Assembly (NCBI GenBank): GCA_009103225.1
Contig: RHPI01000810.1
Location: 853,117 to 902,801, forward strand
DNA length: 49,685 nt
From: Chlorokybus atmophyticus
Taxonomy: Eukaryota; Streptophyta; Chlorokybophyceae; Chlorokybales; Chlorokybaceae
Direction: 5' to 3'
Position numbers and translations under genes: made by a program. The notes beneath the pieces are model-generated. The model worked only from the letters and a program-made list of their open reading frames with translations. It searched no databases and was not told the origin of the DNA. This document shows positions 35,748 to 47,521 of the stretch, one piece after another. Position 1 is the first letter of the stretch. Each line of letters opens with the position of its first letter.

Positions 35748-37521
35748 TGGCGTCTGTGCTTGTCGGGCACCTCCACTTGCTTTCAGGGTTTGCAGGCAGC
35801 TCCAGCATGCACGCGTCTGTGCGTGCTGTGGCTGCAGTGGCTTGTGACCATAGACTGATGAAGGTGGAGACTAAGGGCTTACATTCGAGTACACTGCGTA
35901 CAGTATGGGTGCTTTGCGGTTCAGTGTACAGTGCCCATCCATATATATGTATATATGTTCTGTCAGTCACTCCCATCTGTTATTTTGTCGCTCCCTCTTG
36001 CATTGGTGTATGTGATTATATTGTATATCTTTCGTATTATTTGTGGAATTAATCGTATAGTCTTGCTAAGGTAGTTGTTGTAGAGGAGAGCAGGCATCCG
36101 TGCTTGCAACAGGAATCCATGTCTACAAGCCAAGTTGGCGGTGTCTCAAAAGGAATGGAGCCGAGGCACAGCATTGAATACAACTCAGGTCAAGTCGTTG
36201 CCGCTCAACCTGGCTACCTACTGTGAGGAGAGCACGTCAGTGTGCTCATGATTCTGCATGTATTGCATGACACAATGTTTGGTCAGGCATGCTGTGGCTG
36301 CATATGCCATGTGAGGTTACATAGTTGCCACAGCTAGGTAGTGAGTTAGTGGACTGTGTGTAGCCCGGTGGTTAATAACCTTGGTAGTGAATGTTGCCGT
36401 GTGCATTGCGTTTGCATGTGTGCTGTGGATTGCATGTGTCAGCACGGTCATGTGCATCACACTGCATGTTTTGTACACACTTGCCATCGACTTACACTGA
36501 CAGCCATTATGCAAGCGGCGACACCCTAACCCTAAGACTCTGGCGGCTGCATTGGCGGGGGTTGCCCCTATTGGCAACTTCACTAGTTGTGGCGCTGTTT
36601 GTCCAGGTACGGCGTTGTTGTCCTAGCTGTGCTCGCTTATGGGTGGTGCTGCTATGGGACCAGCGCACTACTTGCTGCCTTGCTATCATTCTTTGTCTTT
36701 GCAGGTCTAACATTAACTTGGCTGCCTGTGCCTTCCCTAGTGTGCCTACCGTGTGCAACTTGTTGTTGTTGTGCTTGTGCTTAGCGTGCGTGTGCTGCTG
36801 CTGGTCCTGCCACTTTATATGCATATGTTATATCCTTGTATCCTCGTCACTCGAAGGCAGTCGCAAGCAGATGCTTGTCACACCGTGTTGCACACACTCC
36901 ACTACGTCCATGAAGTTAACATGCTGCACACGCTTAGCATTTATTGCATGTTTGCAACTGTATCTAACGTGTTTTTTGAACATATTTAACGTACTTGTCC
37001 CAGTCAAGGGCCTACAGTTGATACTAGCTCTTGTACGTACACCACATTGCATTCCTAGTGCACAGTTCGTTGAGTCATGTTTTCCCAAAGACAATGCACA
37101 CAAACGTAACAGCATGCACTGTCAGCTTGAGCTGGCTTGCAATGCACAAACATGGTCTCTTTGCAAAATTGCCTACACCACAGATGCGCAACACCACGCA
37201 GCACATGCTTATGTACTGAGCACTGAGCCTAACACGACGCACATGAGCACTGCAAAACACCCACAACGATACAGCACAGTACCCGCGCTGTATCCACCCC
37301 TGTGCCCAACCTAACTACCCCGACAGTGCAAAACAAAGCCTGAGAAGTGGTGCCAACCCCTCTACAGTGTCTCTCTCAGGCTGAGCAAGCTTCTCTTCTC
37401 CGCTTGCTTCTTCTTGCTGTCTTTAGGCCCGCGCGTTGATGGTGTGCTGGAGTGACAATTGTTACGACGTGCCCATGTTGTATGCATGGGTTGTAGAAAG
37501 AAGTCGGCAACATGCCAAGCT
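35748..37521. other. Intergenic, no firm gene
   Basis: A long open stretch on the plus strand at 36391-37314 is Cys-rich and low in complexity and looks spurious. At 36545-36784 two overlapping plus frames encode hydrophobic segments (LPLLATSLVVALFVQ; YGVVVLAVLAYGW, then LLAALLSFFVFAG). These could be exons of a small membrane protein but no family is recognised. CCCTAACCCTAA at 36524-36535 is a double telomere-type word. Confidence 0.4.
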
Positions 37522-38567
37522 TTACTCAATGACATCGCCAGCAGCACCGAGTCCATTGCCGATACGGCTTGTTGCATCACTTTTGACGGCATCCTTGAAA
37601 CGAGCACCGGCAGAGAAACCGGGCACCCTGAAGTAAGGTTTTTATTGGCGAGATATCTTCTGAAGCGACAGCTAAAGATTGCACCGGAAATGGACTGCAT
37701 GCATCAGCAGTGCGAGAACATGCCTAGCAAGAGCAAGAGTTGCATTGCACCATGCAACCTTTGCAGTGGCAAGGAATGCAGTAACAATTGATGCAATGTT
37801 ACCAGCTAGACTGCTGCATGAAAGACTATGAGCATGTATAATGCACTATGCACCTAATGCATGCGCTGGGGAAGCTAGACAAGCTGGACAGGCCGCCTAG
37901 AAAATGAACGAGACATGCACAAAGCCAACACAGCAACAACGGCAACTGTGTTTCTCAGAAGGCGCTGCAACCAGCACAAATTGCACAAGTCATTGCACGA
38001 GATCGCAGAACGCATTTCTTGAGAGCTTTGGTTTAAGGCAGGTTAAAGTGCAATGCAATGCTAGCAGCACCTTTGTTCTGGGATTGTAATGCCTTCGCCT
38101 GTCTGCGGGTTGCGGCCGTTGCGCTCGCGGCGGATGCGAGGCTCAAAGGTGCCGAAGCCCGTGAGCACCACGCGCTTGCCGGAGGCCACGGCCTCCACAA
38201 TCTCCTCCAGGGCGGCGCCCACCACCTTGCTGGCGTGCGAGGCGCTCAGATCGCCGCCCACGCGCTCGGCCACGAGTTTCGCCAGCTGCTTGCGGCTCAC
38301 CACGCCCTCGTCGCCGGCCGCCTCATCATCCTTGCTTTGGCCGTTGCTGCCGGCGCTGGCAGCCCTCTTGGTGGAGCCGGCGGGCCGCCCCGCCGCCACC
38401 GCCGCCGTCTTCACCCCTCGGTGCTGGCTGCTGCTGCTGCTGCACGCCGGCCGCAGGCGCACGGACACAGCGGCGGCGGCGGCAGTGGAGGCGGCGGCGG
38501 CGGCGGCCATGCTGGCGGAGTCCACACCCTTGACGAGCAGCAGAGACGCCGCTGCCCTCCTCAGCAT
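37522..38567 (-). CDS. Organelle-targeted HU-like DNA-binding protein, 2 exons
   Basis: Exon 1 is 38567-38071 and exon 2 is 37627-37522, joined in phase across a 443-bp GT-AG intron (CAAAG|GTGCTG, CTTCAG|GGTGCC). The product has 200 residues. Residues about 89-185 form a bacterial-type HU/IHF domain: SRKQLAKLVAERVGG helix, KRVVLTGFGTFEPR, the DNA-clasping arm ERNGRNPQTGEGITIP with its tip proline, and the closing VPGFSAGARFKDAVK. The first ~80 residues (MLRRAAASLLLVKG, then Ala/Ser/Arg-rich) look like a mitochondrial or plastid targeting peptide. The predicted role is compaction of organelle DNA in nucleoids. Exon 2 was recognised only because the first exon otherwise stops within the arm. 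The gene is divergent from the methyltransferase, 296 bp away. Confidence 0.9.
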
Positions 38568-38863
38568 GATCAGCCTCGCGGACACCAGTTCACACCACCC
38601 TAGAACTCCTGCCGGCCTTTCCACTTCTCTCACACCCCTCTCCCCTGCGACGACGACCACCGCGCCGCCGCCGACGACAATGACACCCACCACGCCCACA
38701 ATGCCGCCGCCACGACGGCCGCACTCGATGGCAAACCCTAATTCAACAACCTCGAGTTACTGTACACCGACCGTCGACACGTCAGCAGGACTGTGAGTGT
38801 CGGCGTACACACCATTGCTTACGTACAAACCACTTGTGCTGTTGTCCGGTACGCTGCACACGC
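38568..38863. promoter_or_regulatory. Bidirectional promoter region, HU-like / methyltransferase
   Basis: A 296-bp gap between two divergent starts, with AAACCCTA at 38733-38740. A shared promoter is inferred from spacing only. Confidence 0.45.
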
Positions 38864-40508
38864 ATGCGCGGCGACATGGCGGCGACGGCGGTGGCGGTGG
38901 CGGAGGTTGTGCAAGGCGGCGGGGATGTAGTGGTAGACGGCAATGACGACGCCATGGCGCGGGTGATGTCTGCTATAGGGCGCACGTCATTATTCGTGGC
39001 GGCGGGTCGGGCGCATGAGTCCCGCCGCTCGGACGCCCTGTTCAGGGATGTGCTGGCGGAGGCGCTGGCCGATGCGGCGGCGGCGGAGCCAGATGACAAC
39101 GTTGTCAACGTTGAAGAGCACGGGCACGTGGGCCCGCATCAACCCCACCTCCTGGCGTTCGTGGCTACTCGCACACGCTACCTCGACGACCAGATGCTAG
39201 CAGCCCTCTCCACCGAACCCCATCCCAAACAGGTGAGGACACGCAAACATTCGTTTACACACGCACGCACAGCCCCCNNNNNNNNNNNNNNNNNNNNNNN
39301 NNNNNNNNNNNNNNNNNNNNNNNNNNNNNNNNNNNNNNNNNNNNNNNNNNNNNNNNNNNNNNNNNNNNNNNNNNNNNNNNNNNNNNNNNNNNNNNNNNNN
39401 NNNNNNNNNNNNNNNNNNNNNNNNNNNNNNNNNNNNNNNNNNNNNNNNNNNNNNNNNNNNNNNNNNNNNNNNNNNNNNNNNNNNNNNNNNNNNNNNNNNC
39501 CTTCCCCCCAATGTGCAGGTGTGCTATTGTTGCTACCATTGCATGCATTGTGTATGGCATGGTAGGCGTACAGGCTACCTGGGAACATGTATGTGTAGAA
39601 GCACTCCATGCATCGAACGCGGTGTGCTTGTTGTTGTTGCTCACAGTGTTCTTTTACTTAGTTGCGTGCTTGCCGTGTTGAGATGGCCTAGTATGTACGT
39701 TGATGTTGGCTGGTTGTTTGATCGTTTGCTCAGTGGGCTAGTTGCTGGTTGCTTGGTTGTATCGATGCATAGCTGGTTGTTCATATGCTTGTTAGCCATG
39801 TGTGCGGAAATGACACGTGTGTTCTCATACGCATGCCATTGCAACACCTCTGCGTACAAACACGTGTTCGTGCTTCAGATAGTCATCTTGGGTTCCGGGA
39901 TGGACGCCCGTCCATGGCGTCTCTCTCCCCCCTCGGGTGTCCCTCTGCCCGACCTGGCTGTGGATGTGGATCAGGCGCACATCCTGGACGCCAAGTCTTC
40001 TTTCCTGTCTAGACTCGCCTTGCCCCTCACCCTCGCACGCAAGCACGTCGCTGTCCCAATGGACCTGCGCAACCCCACCTTCCATAACATACTCTCTCCA
40101 TCTCCCAACACATTACCTACATTGTGGCTCATGGAGGGCCTGGTGCGCTTCTTCACAGCAGACCAGATGGATGACATCGTGCGTGCCGCCGCAGAGGTCT
40201 CTGCTCCCGGCAGCGTCCTGCTCGTGACCGTGCCAAGCGCTGAAGAAGCGCACCGGATGGGTGTCAATGTGGGTGACAACAACAACAACAACAATGATGC
40301 GAACAATGGCAGCGATCCCCGGTGGCGTTTCACTTGCAATAATCCCCGCGCGTGGTTCAGCCGCCACGGGTGGGTTGTGACGGAGGTGAAGAGTGCTAAG
40401 GAGGTGCGGGAGATGTACGGAAGAGAGGTGGTGGGTCAGGTGGGAGACGGGGATTGGGTGGTAAATAAGCTGTTGTTCGTCACGTGCAGGAAAGAGGGAG
40501 GGGAGTAG
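38864..40508 (+). CDS. LCMT-like SAM-dependent methyltransferase, copy 1
   Basis: Exons 38864-39232 and 39879-40508 join in phase and give 332 residues, the usual size for the pfam04072 (PPM/LCMT-like, TIGR00027) family. Motifs in order: RTRYLDDQ near residue 110, the SAM-binding IVILGSGMDARPWRL, an acidic DLAVDVDQAHILDAK, AVPMDLRNP, LPTLWLMEGLVRFF and SVLLVTVPS. The Asn-rich DNNNNNND stretch is a private insertion. Bacterial relatives are mostly of unknown substrate, so only SAM-dependent methyl transfer is assigned. The intron holds a 222-base assembly gap (39278-39499). Its paralogue is at 46233-47521. The start MRGDMAAT is chosen because the paralogue shares ATG and spacing (MRSNMATA). 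Confidence 0.85.
39278..39499. other. Assembly gap (222 N)
   Basis: A run of N within the first intron of methyltransferase copy 1. CA-rich flanking sequence suggests an unresolved simple repeat. Its true length is unknown. Confidence 0.98.
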
Positions 40509-41453
40509 GGTGGTGTGTGTCGTTTTTGTGTCATTCAAGATGGCAGGGCTGACAATGTGTTGATGTGTGATTTCGGCTGTCGTTGATTGTTAGAGTTTTG
40601 CAAAACAGTAGTTGGTTGAGACGTTGCTAGTCAGGTAGGGTTAGGTATGCATTTCGCAAGCAAAATGGATTTTGCTTATATCGGGTCTTCTGGTTAGTGT
40701 TGAGAGCATGAAGGCCGCATGTCTCGCATATGACATCATGGGGTACCGATCAAAGACTCTGTTCCAAACTGTTACATGTGGGCCATCACGTGCTTGAGGT
40801 GACAAGGCTTACCTGTTTGCGTGTTTTTACACATTACATGGTCAAAGATGATGACCAGAATACCTACGATGATAATGAACCAGGACGCGGGCAAGCGAAC
40901 ACAGCGGGTCCCTCAATGTGGGGTACTAATGTAAGTAGCTGGACGAGAAGTGCAGCGGCATGCACAAAGTTTGGCAGATTCTGGAATTCCGAACAACTGC
41001 GCGTGCGTGCAAGCTTGGTTGTGTATTGCACGTGCACACACACACACGTGTACGCATGCTACATTGTATATATGGGCTTTGCAGTAGGTCTGATGCAGTA
41101 AACGCTCACAACTAGCACTCCTACTCAAGCCAACACACGCCAGAACACAGCCACTCTCAATCACCAACGGGTAGGGGCAGTAACTAGCTACATGCGCTGC
41201 CCAAGTGCATGCAAGGTGGGATGGGAGCGGGCAAGGGGCAAGTAGACAGCAGTCAGAGCAGGCAGTGTATGTGGCTGCACCACACGAGGCACAGGCATGC
41301 ATCACGTACACTACATCACATAATCACCCCAATCACTGCCAGCGCTTTGCTGTTCTGTGCGTCGCTAAGCGTTGGCACAAGCTCCCTGGTGCTGCGGTTG
41401 CACCATGACAACCATGCTGCATGTGTGGACCCGCCTGCACGCTGACTGCACGC

Positions 41454-41810
41454 CTAAGCCTCGGTCAACACACATATGTCAGGCCGCACAGATGATTCTC
41501 TTGTGCTTGCGCGCGTGAAGTGTATATGGGTGGGTGCAGTTGTGCAGGTGTGCGCGTGCGTGCAAGGATACCCGATGCGGCTGTGCTGTGCGGTTGCGCA
41601 TGCGGTGATACGAGTGGACGCTGCAAGAAAGGCCTTGCCGGGGATGTCAAATGCTGTGCTGGCGCTTGAGTTGATCCAGGCCGAGGCATGCTGTATCCGC
41701 GCAAAGTGCGGCACGCTGGTTGGCGTAATCGAGAGCCCAGCGAGCCGCCGCATCACCTGCACGTGCTCCTCCTCCTCCTCCTCCTCACCCTTGCATCTTG
41801 ACACATGCAC
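41454..41810 (-). pseudogene. Relic of the coiled-coil gene in duplication copy 1
   Basis: The minus strand encodes EEEEEEEHVQVMRRLAGL, matching EEHARVMRRLAELE of the gene at 49032-49610. The following DNA also matches over about 250 bp but the reading frame has changed and the upstream exon is absent. It is a 3' fragment carried with the duplication. Confidence 0.6.
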
Positions 41811-42839
41811 ATGGCTTCAGCTTCGTTCTTCCCAACACCATGTACGCGCACCATTGGTGGGCAACCCAATTTCGGCGACAGCGCTTTTTGGACTGTGGTG
41901 AGCGCTGTGAGCCGTGGATGGCGGTGGGCTTTTAAAAACTGTTAGATTACGCATAGGTTCAAACGCGAGCCCGTTTGGACAAGTATAACGGGAGTTCTGA
42001 ATTTTTGTAAATATTGAGTTTAGGTGAAATGCTATGTCATAGCGACTAAGTGATATAACTTCTAAAGGCGAATGAGTTTTGACATGCGGTTTGTTGTAGT
42101 GTTTTAGCTAATAATGCAACTTCTATCAAAGTTTTAGCTTGATTGAATCAAATATGAGAAACTTAGTGTGCCACCTCTATCGCGTATTGCCTTACACTTT
42201 TTGATTCCGTAAATGCTGTATCTTTTGACCTAGGTTAGCTTTGGGTGTGGGGTTTGTTGCATTGTGTTATTTAATAGCAAAGGCAACTTGTTACAAAGTT
42301 GCAACCTATTCAGCTGAGAAACCAAGAAGTTAGTGTGGCACCCCTAACGCAACATGCGTAAGGTGCAAGCTAACATAGTTGGTGCTGCTAGCTGCCTGGT
42401 CTAACGCAAATAAGGTGTTCCCTTTGCTTTGTGCTAGTGTTTTGCTGAAGGTTTTATGCTTGGGTGCTCGCATACAAGTGGTCAGGAGCATTGCTAGCAT
42501 GCAAGGAGTGTGAGGCACACGGACTTGGTGTGATGGTAAAATTAGCATTTCAAGGTGGCTATGCCTACACAAGTAAGTTTCTAATTGCTATCTCAACACT
42601 ATGCTATGGACAATGCTATCTTTGCTACCGTAGCGTAGTGGCTGTCGGGCTCAGAGGTCTTCTCATCCTCGCCCATGTGTTGCACCTATCGCCAGCAGTT
42701 TATGGTGCCTTAGTACTCGCACGCTGCTGGTAGGTGAGAAGGACTGCAGCCAGCAGTGCCAAACGCGACACCAACAAATAAGTTCAGCTGCGCGCAAAGG
42801 CACAGCTGAACAAGCACAAGAGGGGCCTATAGAAGAAGA

Positions 42840-45384
42840 AGGAGAGAGAAGCACTGATGCCAAAGGTGCATGAGGCTATGGTCCATCACAGAGGGTTGCA
42901 TGTCTGCTGCTGAGGCTTCCAGAGACCTTGGCCTGCCAGAGTCAACACTCAAGGACTATATTGCCAACCCTAAGCGCCTTCGGGATTACAAGTAAGCTGT
43001 TAGTTGTGTTAGCTATGCAATGTGTGCGGTGTGTGTGCTGTGTGTATTCAACAGACTTAGCCGTGTACGTGTGCTGTGTGTGCTTTGTGTGCTGTGAGCT
43101 CATTACCTGTGCTGCAGATGGGCAGGAAGGCCACTTGTGCTTATGCAAGCAGAGGAGAGTCAGTTGGTGGCATTGCTGAATTGGTAGAACGACATTGGAC
43201 AAGCCATAACACAAGCGGACATTGCAATGCATGTTGCCAAGGTGCTGAGAGATTACAAGAGGAGGGAGGAGTTCAAAGAAGGTATACCTGGAGAGAAGTG
43301 GGTGAGAGGCTTTATGACTAGGCACCAGCTCAGCAAGCGCAAGGCTGAGCCAGTAGATGCCAGCATACGCACTAGCTTCAGAAGGTGGATAGTCACAGAC
43401 GATTTCAAGATGTTGAAGGAACTGGTTGTGGAGCTGGGCATAGGACCAGAGCGTCTCATCTCGTGTGATGAGATTGGCATAGGATCGGATTCCACCATAA
43501 GAAACCAATTTGTCATAGTTACTAAGTGAGTTAGTGCCACTCAGTGAGCACGTGTGATGTTGCCATGCTATTGCAAGCACATGCTAACACGCACCTATGT
43601 TGCAGAGGGTGCAAGTATGCTCAGTTGGCAGCATCAGGGGTAGGCAACACATAACCGTAATGGCAGCAGTAATAGGGTCAGGCTACGCCGTCCCCCCAAC
43701 AGTAATCCTGGCTGGCAAGCACCTTTACTCCGAATGGTCAGATGCCTTTGCCATCCCTGGTGCGTCCCTGAGCTGCCAAGAGAATGCTTGGATGACCACC
43801 GAGAACATTGGCACATGGATTGACTTCCTGACCAGATACATGCCTGGTGGCATCTTGCCTAGCAACCCTACACTACTGATCTGTAATGGATGTATAAGTA
43901 GATAGATACAATGTAGAGACAATAGACAAGTGCAAGGAGATGGGCCAAAAAATCCTAGTCCTCCCTCCACGTACGACAAACAGGCTCCAGGTGCTCGATG
44001 TATCCTACTTCTCAAGCTTTAAAGCTCAGTACAAGAAGGAGTATGCTGCATGGATATGCAAGAACAGACATGTGAGAGGGCTACGCAAGAGAGGATTTCC
44101 TGCGAATGCTTGTGCCATGCTTCCATGCAGGGCTAAGCAAAAACAACTTATTGGCAGGATTCAAGCCTTGCGGTAAGCAACTTAGCATGCATGCATCGCA
44201 CATGCATGTACATGCACAAGGTAACACATGCATGCATGCAGGAATCTCGCCCTGGAATGACTGTGCTGTACACAAATATCTCCCTTCAGAGCCCCCGATG
44301 TAACGGGAAGGTACATTAAATTACCACAAATCGACTATAAAATTATGAAGTCTTTTGTAGTCGAGTGGGCTGTGACATTGGTCATCGGAGCTTCAGACCC
44401 GGGTTCGATTCCTGCCTTGCACACGAATTCCGTAGTCGTTGTTTCTCGATCCAATAACATCGTAAATGGTCACTTTATAAGTGCCATCATCGACGGGTTG
44501 CGACTTGCCTAATGGCAATCGCGCCGAATTGACCAGTTCAGTTGGCGCGGCAGGGCGCGACCTGCCTATCGCTGCGACGCGATCTGTGGGGCCGGCAGCG
44601 GTGCGCTATGCGCGCATTGACCGGTATGGGCCTAAATTTGCCGGTCCTTGGGCGGTGGGGCCGGTGACCGACCCTAATCAGACCCCCGGGATGATTCCCC
44701 AGCTGATGGGAGCCAGCTGCCGAGGACGTCAGCGTTCTTAAGTGGGGGGGAATGTAACGGGAAGGTACATAATTTACCACAAATCGACCGTAAAAGCATC
44801 AAGTCTTTTGTGGTCGAGTGGGATGTGACACCCGAAAGGACTGCTGGGTGTGCTCGTGGATGCCATAGAGGGTGCTGATGTTGAACCTCCAGTTGAGCCT
44901 GTTGTGGAGGAGGAAGCAGCAATTGCAGCGAATGCCAGCGCCCCTTAACCGCAGAAGAAAACGAAGGCTGGGGTGAGACCCAAGACTGCTGAGTGGCTTA
45001 CACACAAAGACAGTGGAAACAGGCAATTTAAGATAGAAGAAGAGAGAAGGGCTGAGAAAGAAGCAGTGCAAGGAAGGAAGGCAGCATGTGCTGTAGCAGC
45101 AGAAGAGCGTGCTGCTGTTGTTGCAGAGAAGGCTGAGGCAGCTGCAGCAAGGAAGGAGGAAAATGCACGCAAGGCAGCAGAGAAGAACGCAAGCAAGCAA
45201 GCAAGCAGGGAAGCAAGCCAGGGCAGCAGAAGCAGCAGCAAGACAAGAACAGCAAACACAAGCGCAAGCTAAGAGAGCAGAGGGAAAGCGCTTGGAACAA
45301 AAGCGGCGTGACCGGACACGGCTGGAGGCAGCTGGCCTTATGAACCAATGGGATTGGGATTCTATGCTGTGGGTGGGCGAGTAG
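42840..45384 (+). pseudogene. pogo/Tigger-like transposase remnant, copy 2
   Basis: The order and intron positions parallel the transposase at 8382-10516: AAEASRDLGLPESTLKDYI ending at a phased donor (TACAA|GTAAGC), then a segment with RREEFKEGIPGEKWVRGFMT, then RLISCDEIGIGSDS. After the next intron come ISGVGNTxHITV-like sequence, NAWMTTENIGTWIDFLTRYM and a final NRLQVLDVSYFSSFKAQYKK. The second catalytic segment reads LLICNG, where copy 1 has VADG, so that Asp is lost. Stops occur at about 43187 (TAG), after CISR near 43903 and in the tail near 44946. A complete TRIM splits the 3' part. The coiled Lys/Glu/Ala tail resumes at 44836-45270. The protein relationship to copy 1 is clear but distant. 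Confidence 0.8.
44299..44830 (+). mobile_element. Complete TRIM retrotransposon, 532 bp, TSD CCCGA
   Basis: 5' LTR 44299-44377 and 3' LTR 44753-44830, with CCCGA at 44294-44298 and 44831-44835. The PBS TGGTCATCGGAGC starts at 44379, followed by the B-box-like GGTTCGATTCC. The PPT AAGTGGGGGGGAA ends at 44752. The internal ~375 bp is GC-rich with many short inverted words and no open frame of note. It lies inside the transposase remnant and so inserted after that gene. Confidence 0.93.
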
Positions 45385-46232
45385 CATCTCCTCTTACTAG
45401 ACTTGGTAGGCTGGCTACAGCAACGCATCTGCGACGGTTGGGAGAGACAGGATTGAAAGCAAGCTGGTGCAATGTGGAGGGCTAAGCGTGCAGCCCAACT
45501 TAGACAACAGAAGCAGCAGCATAACTAAGCGTAGAACCTAGGACATCATTTAGCATAAACCCCAGCCTAACCCTGTACATGACACTGTGCCTCAACCTAT
45601 TGCCTTACAACACTCACATCTTTGCCGCAGAGACTGCTACTGCTGTTGCCGCCTTTGCCGCCCTCCCCGCCTACATGCACAGCAACATGCAAAGTGATGC
45701 GCACAAACTGCCTTGGGTTGGTTGACAGCTTTCCCAATGCCTTAAGGGGCGGGAAAATGAGTGACATCTGCTCACGCCCCTGTGGTGGGAAACAGGCAGA
45801 CTGACACTGTCAGCACCGCCGCCGCCACCCATCACCCGCCACTCACACGCCATAACCGGCGCCAAAAAATCTTGGCACAGGCAAAGCTGGCGCCGAAATA
45901 AGGTAAGGCACTTTTTTGGCCAATCATTACACACATGCTCCTTTGGCGCGGCATAACAGCCGCACCACTGGGCAGAAATGATAAAAACAAATATCTACGT
46001 GTAAGTATCTTGATAAGCTTCATATTTGCCACTCACATCACCGCCAAAAGGTGAACCAATCCGCTTCACCAACATGCCAAACCTTATTTCGAAGAAGTTA
46101 GGCACATTTAACCTCTGCACACGCTTACCCACATGCGGTCATGTCGTCAACGTTGACAGCAACGTCAGCGTACTGTGCTGCGTACGTACGTGCTATTGTT
46201 CTGTACGCGGTACACGTTGCGCGCGCACTTGC

Positions 46233-47521
46233 ATGCGCAGCAACATGGCGACGGCGGCGGCGGCGGCGGCGGCGGCGGCCGAGGTGGTGAACGGCGTTGG
46301 GGGAGGCAATGACGACTCCATGGCGCGTGTCATGGCTGCGATAGGGCGTACGTCGCTGTCTGTGGCGGCCGGTCGTGCGCAGGAGTCCCGCCGGCCGGAC
46401 GCCCTGTTCCGGGACGTGCTGGCGGAGGCGCTGGCCGATGCGGCGGCGGAGCGAGATGAGAAGTATGAGGAGGAGAAGCATGTGAGACCGGACAGACCCT
46501 ACCTCCTGGCCTTCTTCGCCACACGTACACGCTACCTCGACGACCAGATACTCGCAGCACTGGCCGCCCAACCACACCCCCAACAGGTGCGTACTTTTAC
46601 ATATTCGGACACATGCACATACAGAAGGCATGCGATTGGATTGTGAGTTGGTTGTGAGCGTGCGTGTGTGCGCTGTTTGCGGGTGTTGCAGTGTGAGGCA
46701 TGTCGGACGTGAGTTGTGCACTACCTTGCATGCGTGCATTAGCACTTTGCCATTTCGGAGACACGCGCACACACACACACACACACACATTCTCGCTTCA
46801 GATCGTCATCCTTGGTTCGGGGATGGACGCCCGTCCTTGGCGTCTCTCTCCCCCCTCAGGCGTCCCCCTGCCCGACCTGGCCATAGATGTGGACCAGCCA
46901 GACATCCTGGACGCCAAGGCCTCGTTTCTGGGGAGACTCGCCCTGCCTCTGACCCTCGCACGCAAGCACGTCGCCGTCCCGATGGACCTCCGCAACCCCG
47001 TTTTCGAGCATATCCTCTCACCCTCGCCCAACACACTACCCACACTGTGGCTGATGGAGGGCCTCGTGCGCTTCTTCACAGCAGACCAGGTACGCACAAC
47101 ACACGATAGCATATACCTGTTGTACACACAACACACGCACAACACTACTACTCTATGTGTCCACACCATCCACCAGGTGGACGGCATCGTGCGTGCCGCC
47201 GCGGAGGTCTCCGCCCCGGGCAGCGTCCTCCTCGTGACCGTGCCGAGCCGCGAGGAAGCCCAACGCAGGGGGATCAACGTCGGCAACACCCACACCACCA
47301 CCAACCCCACCTCCACCACCGACGACAGAACCGACCCCCAGTGGCGCTTCACGTGCGACGATCCCCGCGCGTGGTTCACTCATCACGGTTGGGTCGTGAC
47401 GGAGGTGCGGAGCGCCAAGGAGGTGCGGGAGATGTACGGGAGGGGGGAGATGGGGGAGACGGGGGAAGGGGACTGGGCGGTGGATAAGCTGGCATTCCTC
47501 ACGTGCAGGAAAGAGGGGTAG
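46233..47521 (+). CDS. LCMT-like SAM-dependent methyltransferase, copy 2
   Basis: Exons 46233-46586, 46802-47089 and 47177-47521 give 328 residues, collinear with copy 1. It has RTRYLDDQ, IVILGSGMDARPWRL, DLAIDVDQPDILDAK, AVPMDLRNP and LPTLWLMEGLVRFF, all typical of pfam04072. The N-terminus has a nine-Ala run from a GCG repeat. Intron 1 is at the same place as in copy 1. The second intron (47090-47176, 87 bp) is absent from copy 1. It has GT-AG ends but no stop and a length divisible by three, so retention would add 29 residues between ADQ and VDG. A Thr-rich linker (THTTTNPTSTTDD) replaces the Asn-rich one of copy 1. The substrate is unknown. Confidence 0.87.

Larger units (their letters stand above)
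38750..41930 (+). repeat. Tandem segmental duplication, copy 1
   Basis: Collinear with 46130-49400. It matches in the 5' flank (GTACGCTGCACACGCATGCG-like), the whole methyltransferase gene, and 3' flank blocks near 40600/47620, 40730/48115, 41250/48425 and 41570/49080. Coding parts are much more similar than the flanks, so the duplication is not recent. Edges are approximate. Confidence 0.75.
41935..46100 (+). mobile_element. Second pogo-like transposon copy, decayed, ends unresolved
   Basis: This separates the two segmental-duplication copies. The transposase remnant occupies 42840-45384, with about 0.9 kb of non-coding sequence on the left and 0.7 kb on the right. No inverted repeats comparable to the copy at 7710 could be matched, so the borders are those of the flanking duplication units and are approximate. 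Confidence 0.55.

Noticed and set aside
36391-37314. Long plus-strand open frame of 307 codons.
   Set aside because: Composition is Cys/Leu/His-rich without a recognisable domain, it starts inside TGCATG-rich sequence, and no splice or start context supports it.
37362-37700. Minus-strand open frame considered as a separate small gene.
   Set aside because: Its DNA contains HU exon 2 in another frame with matching splice phase and a stop at 37522-37524, so the longer frame is a shadow.
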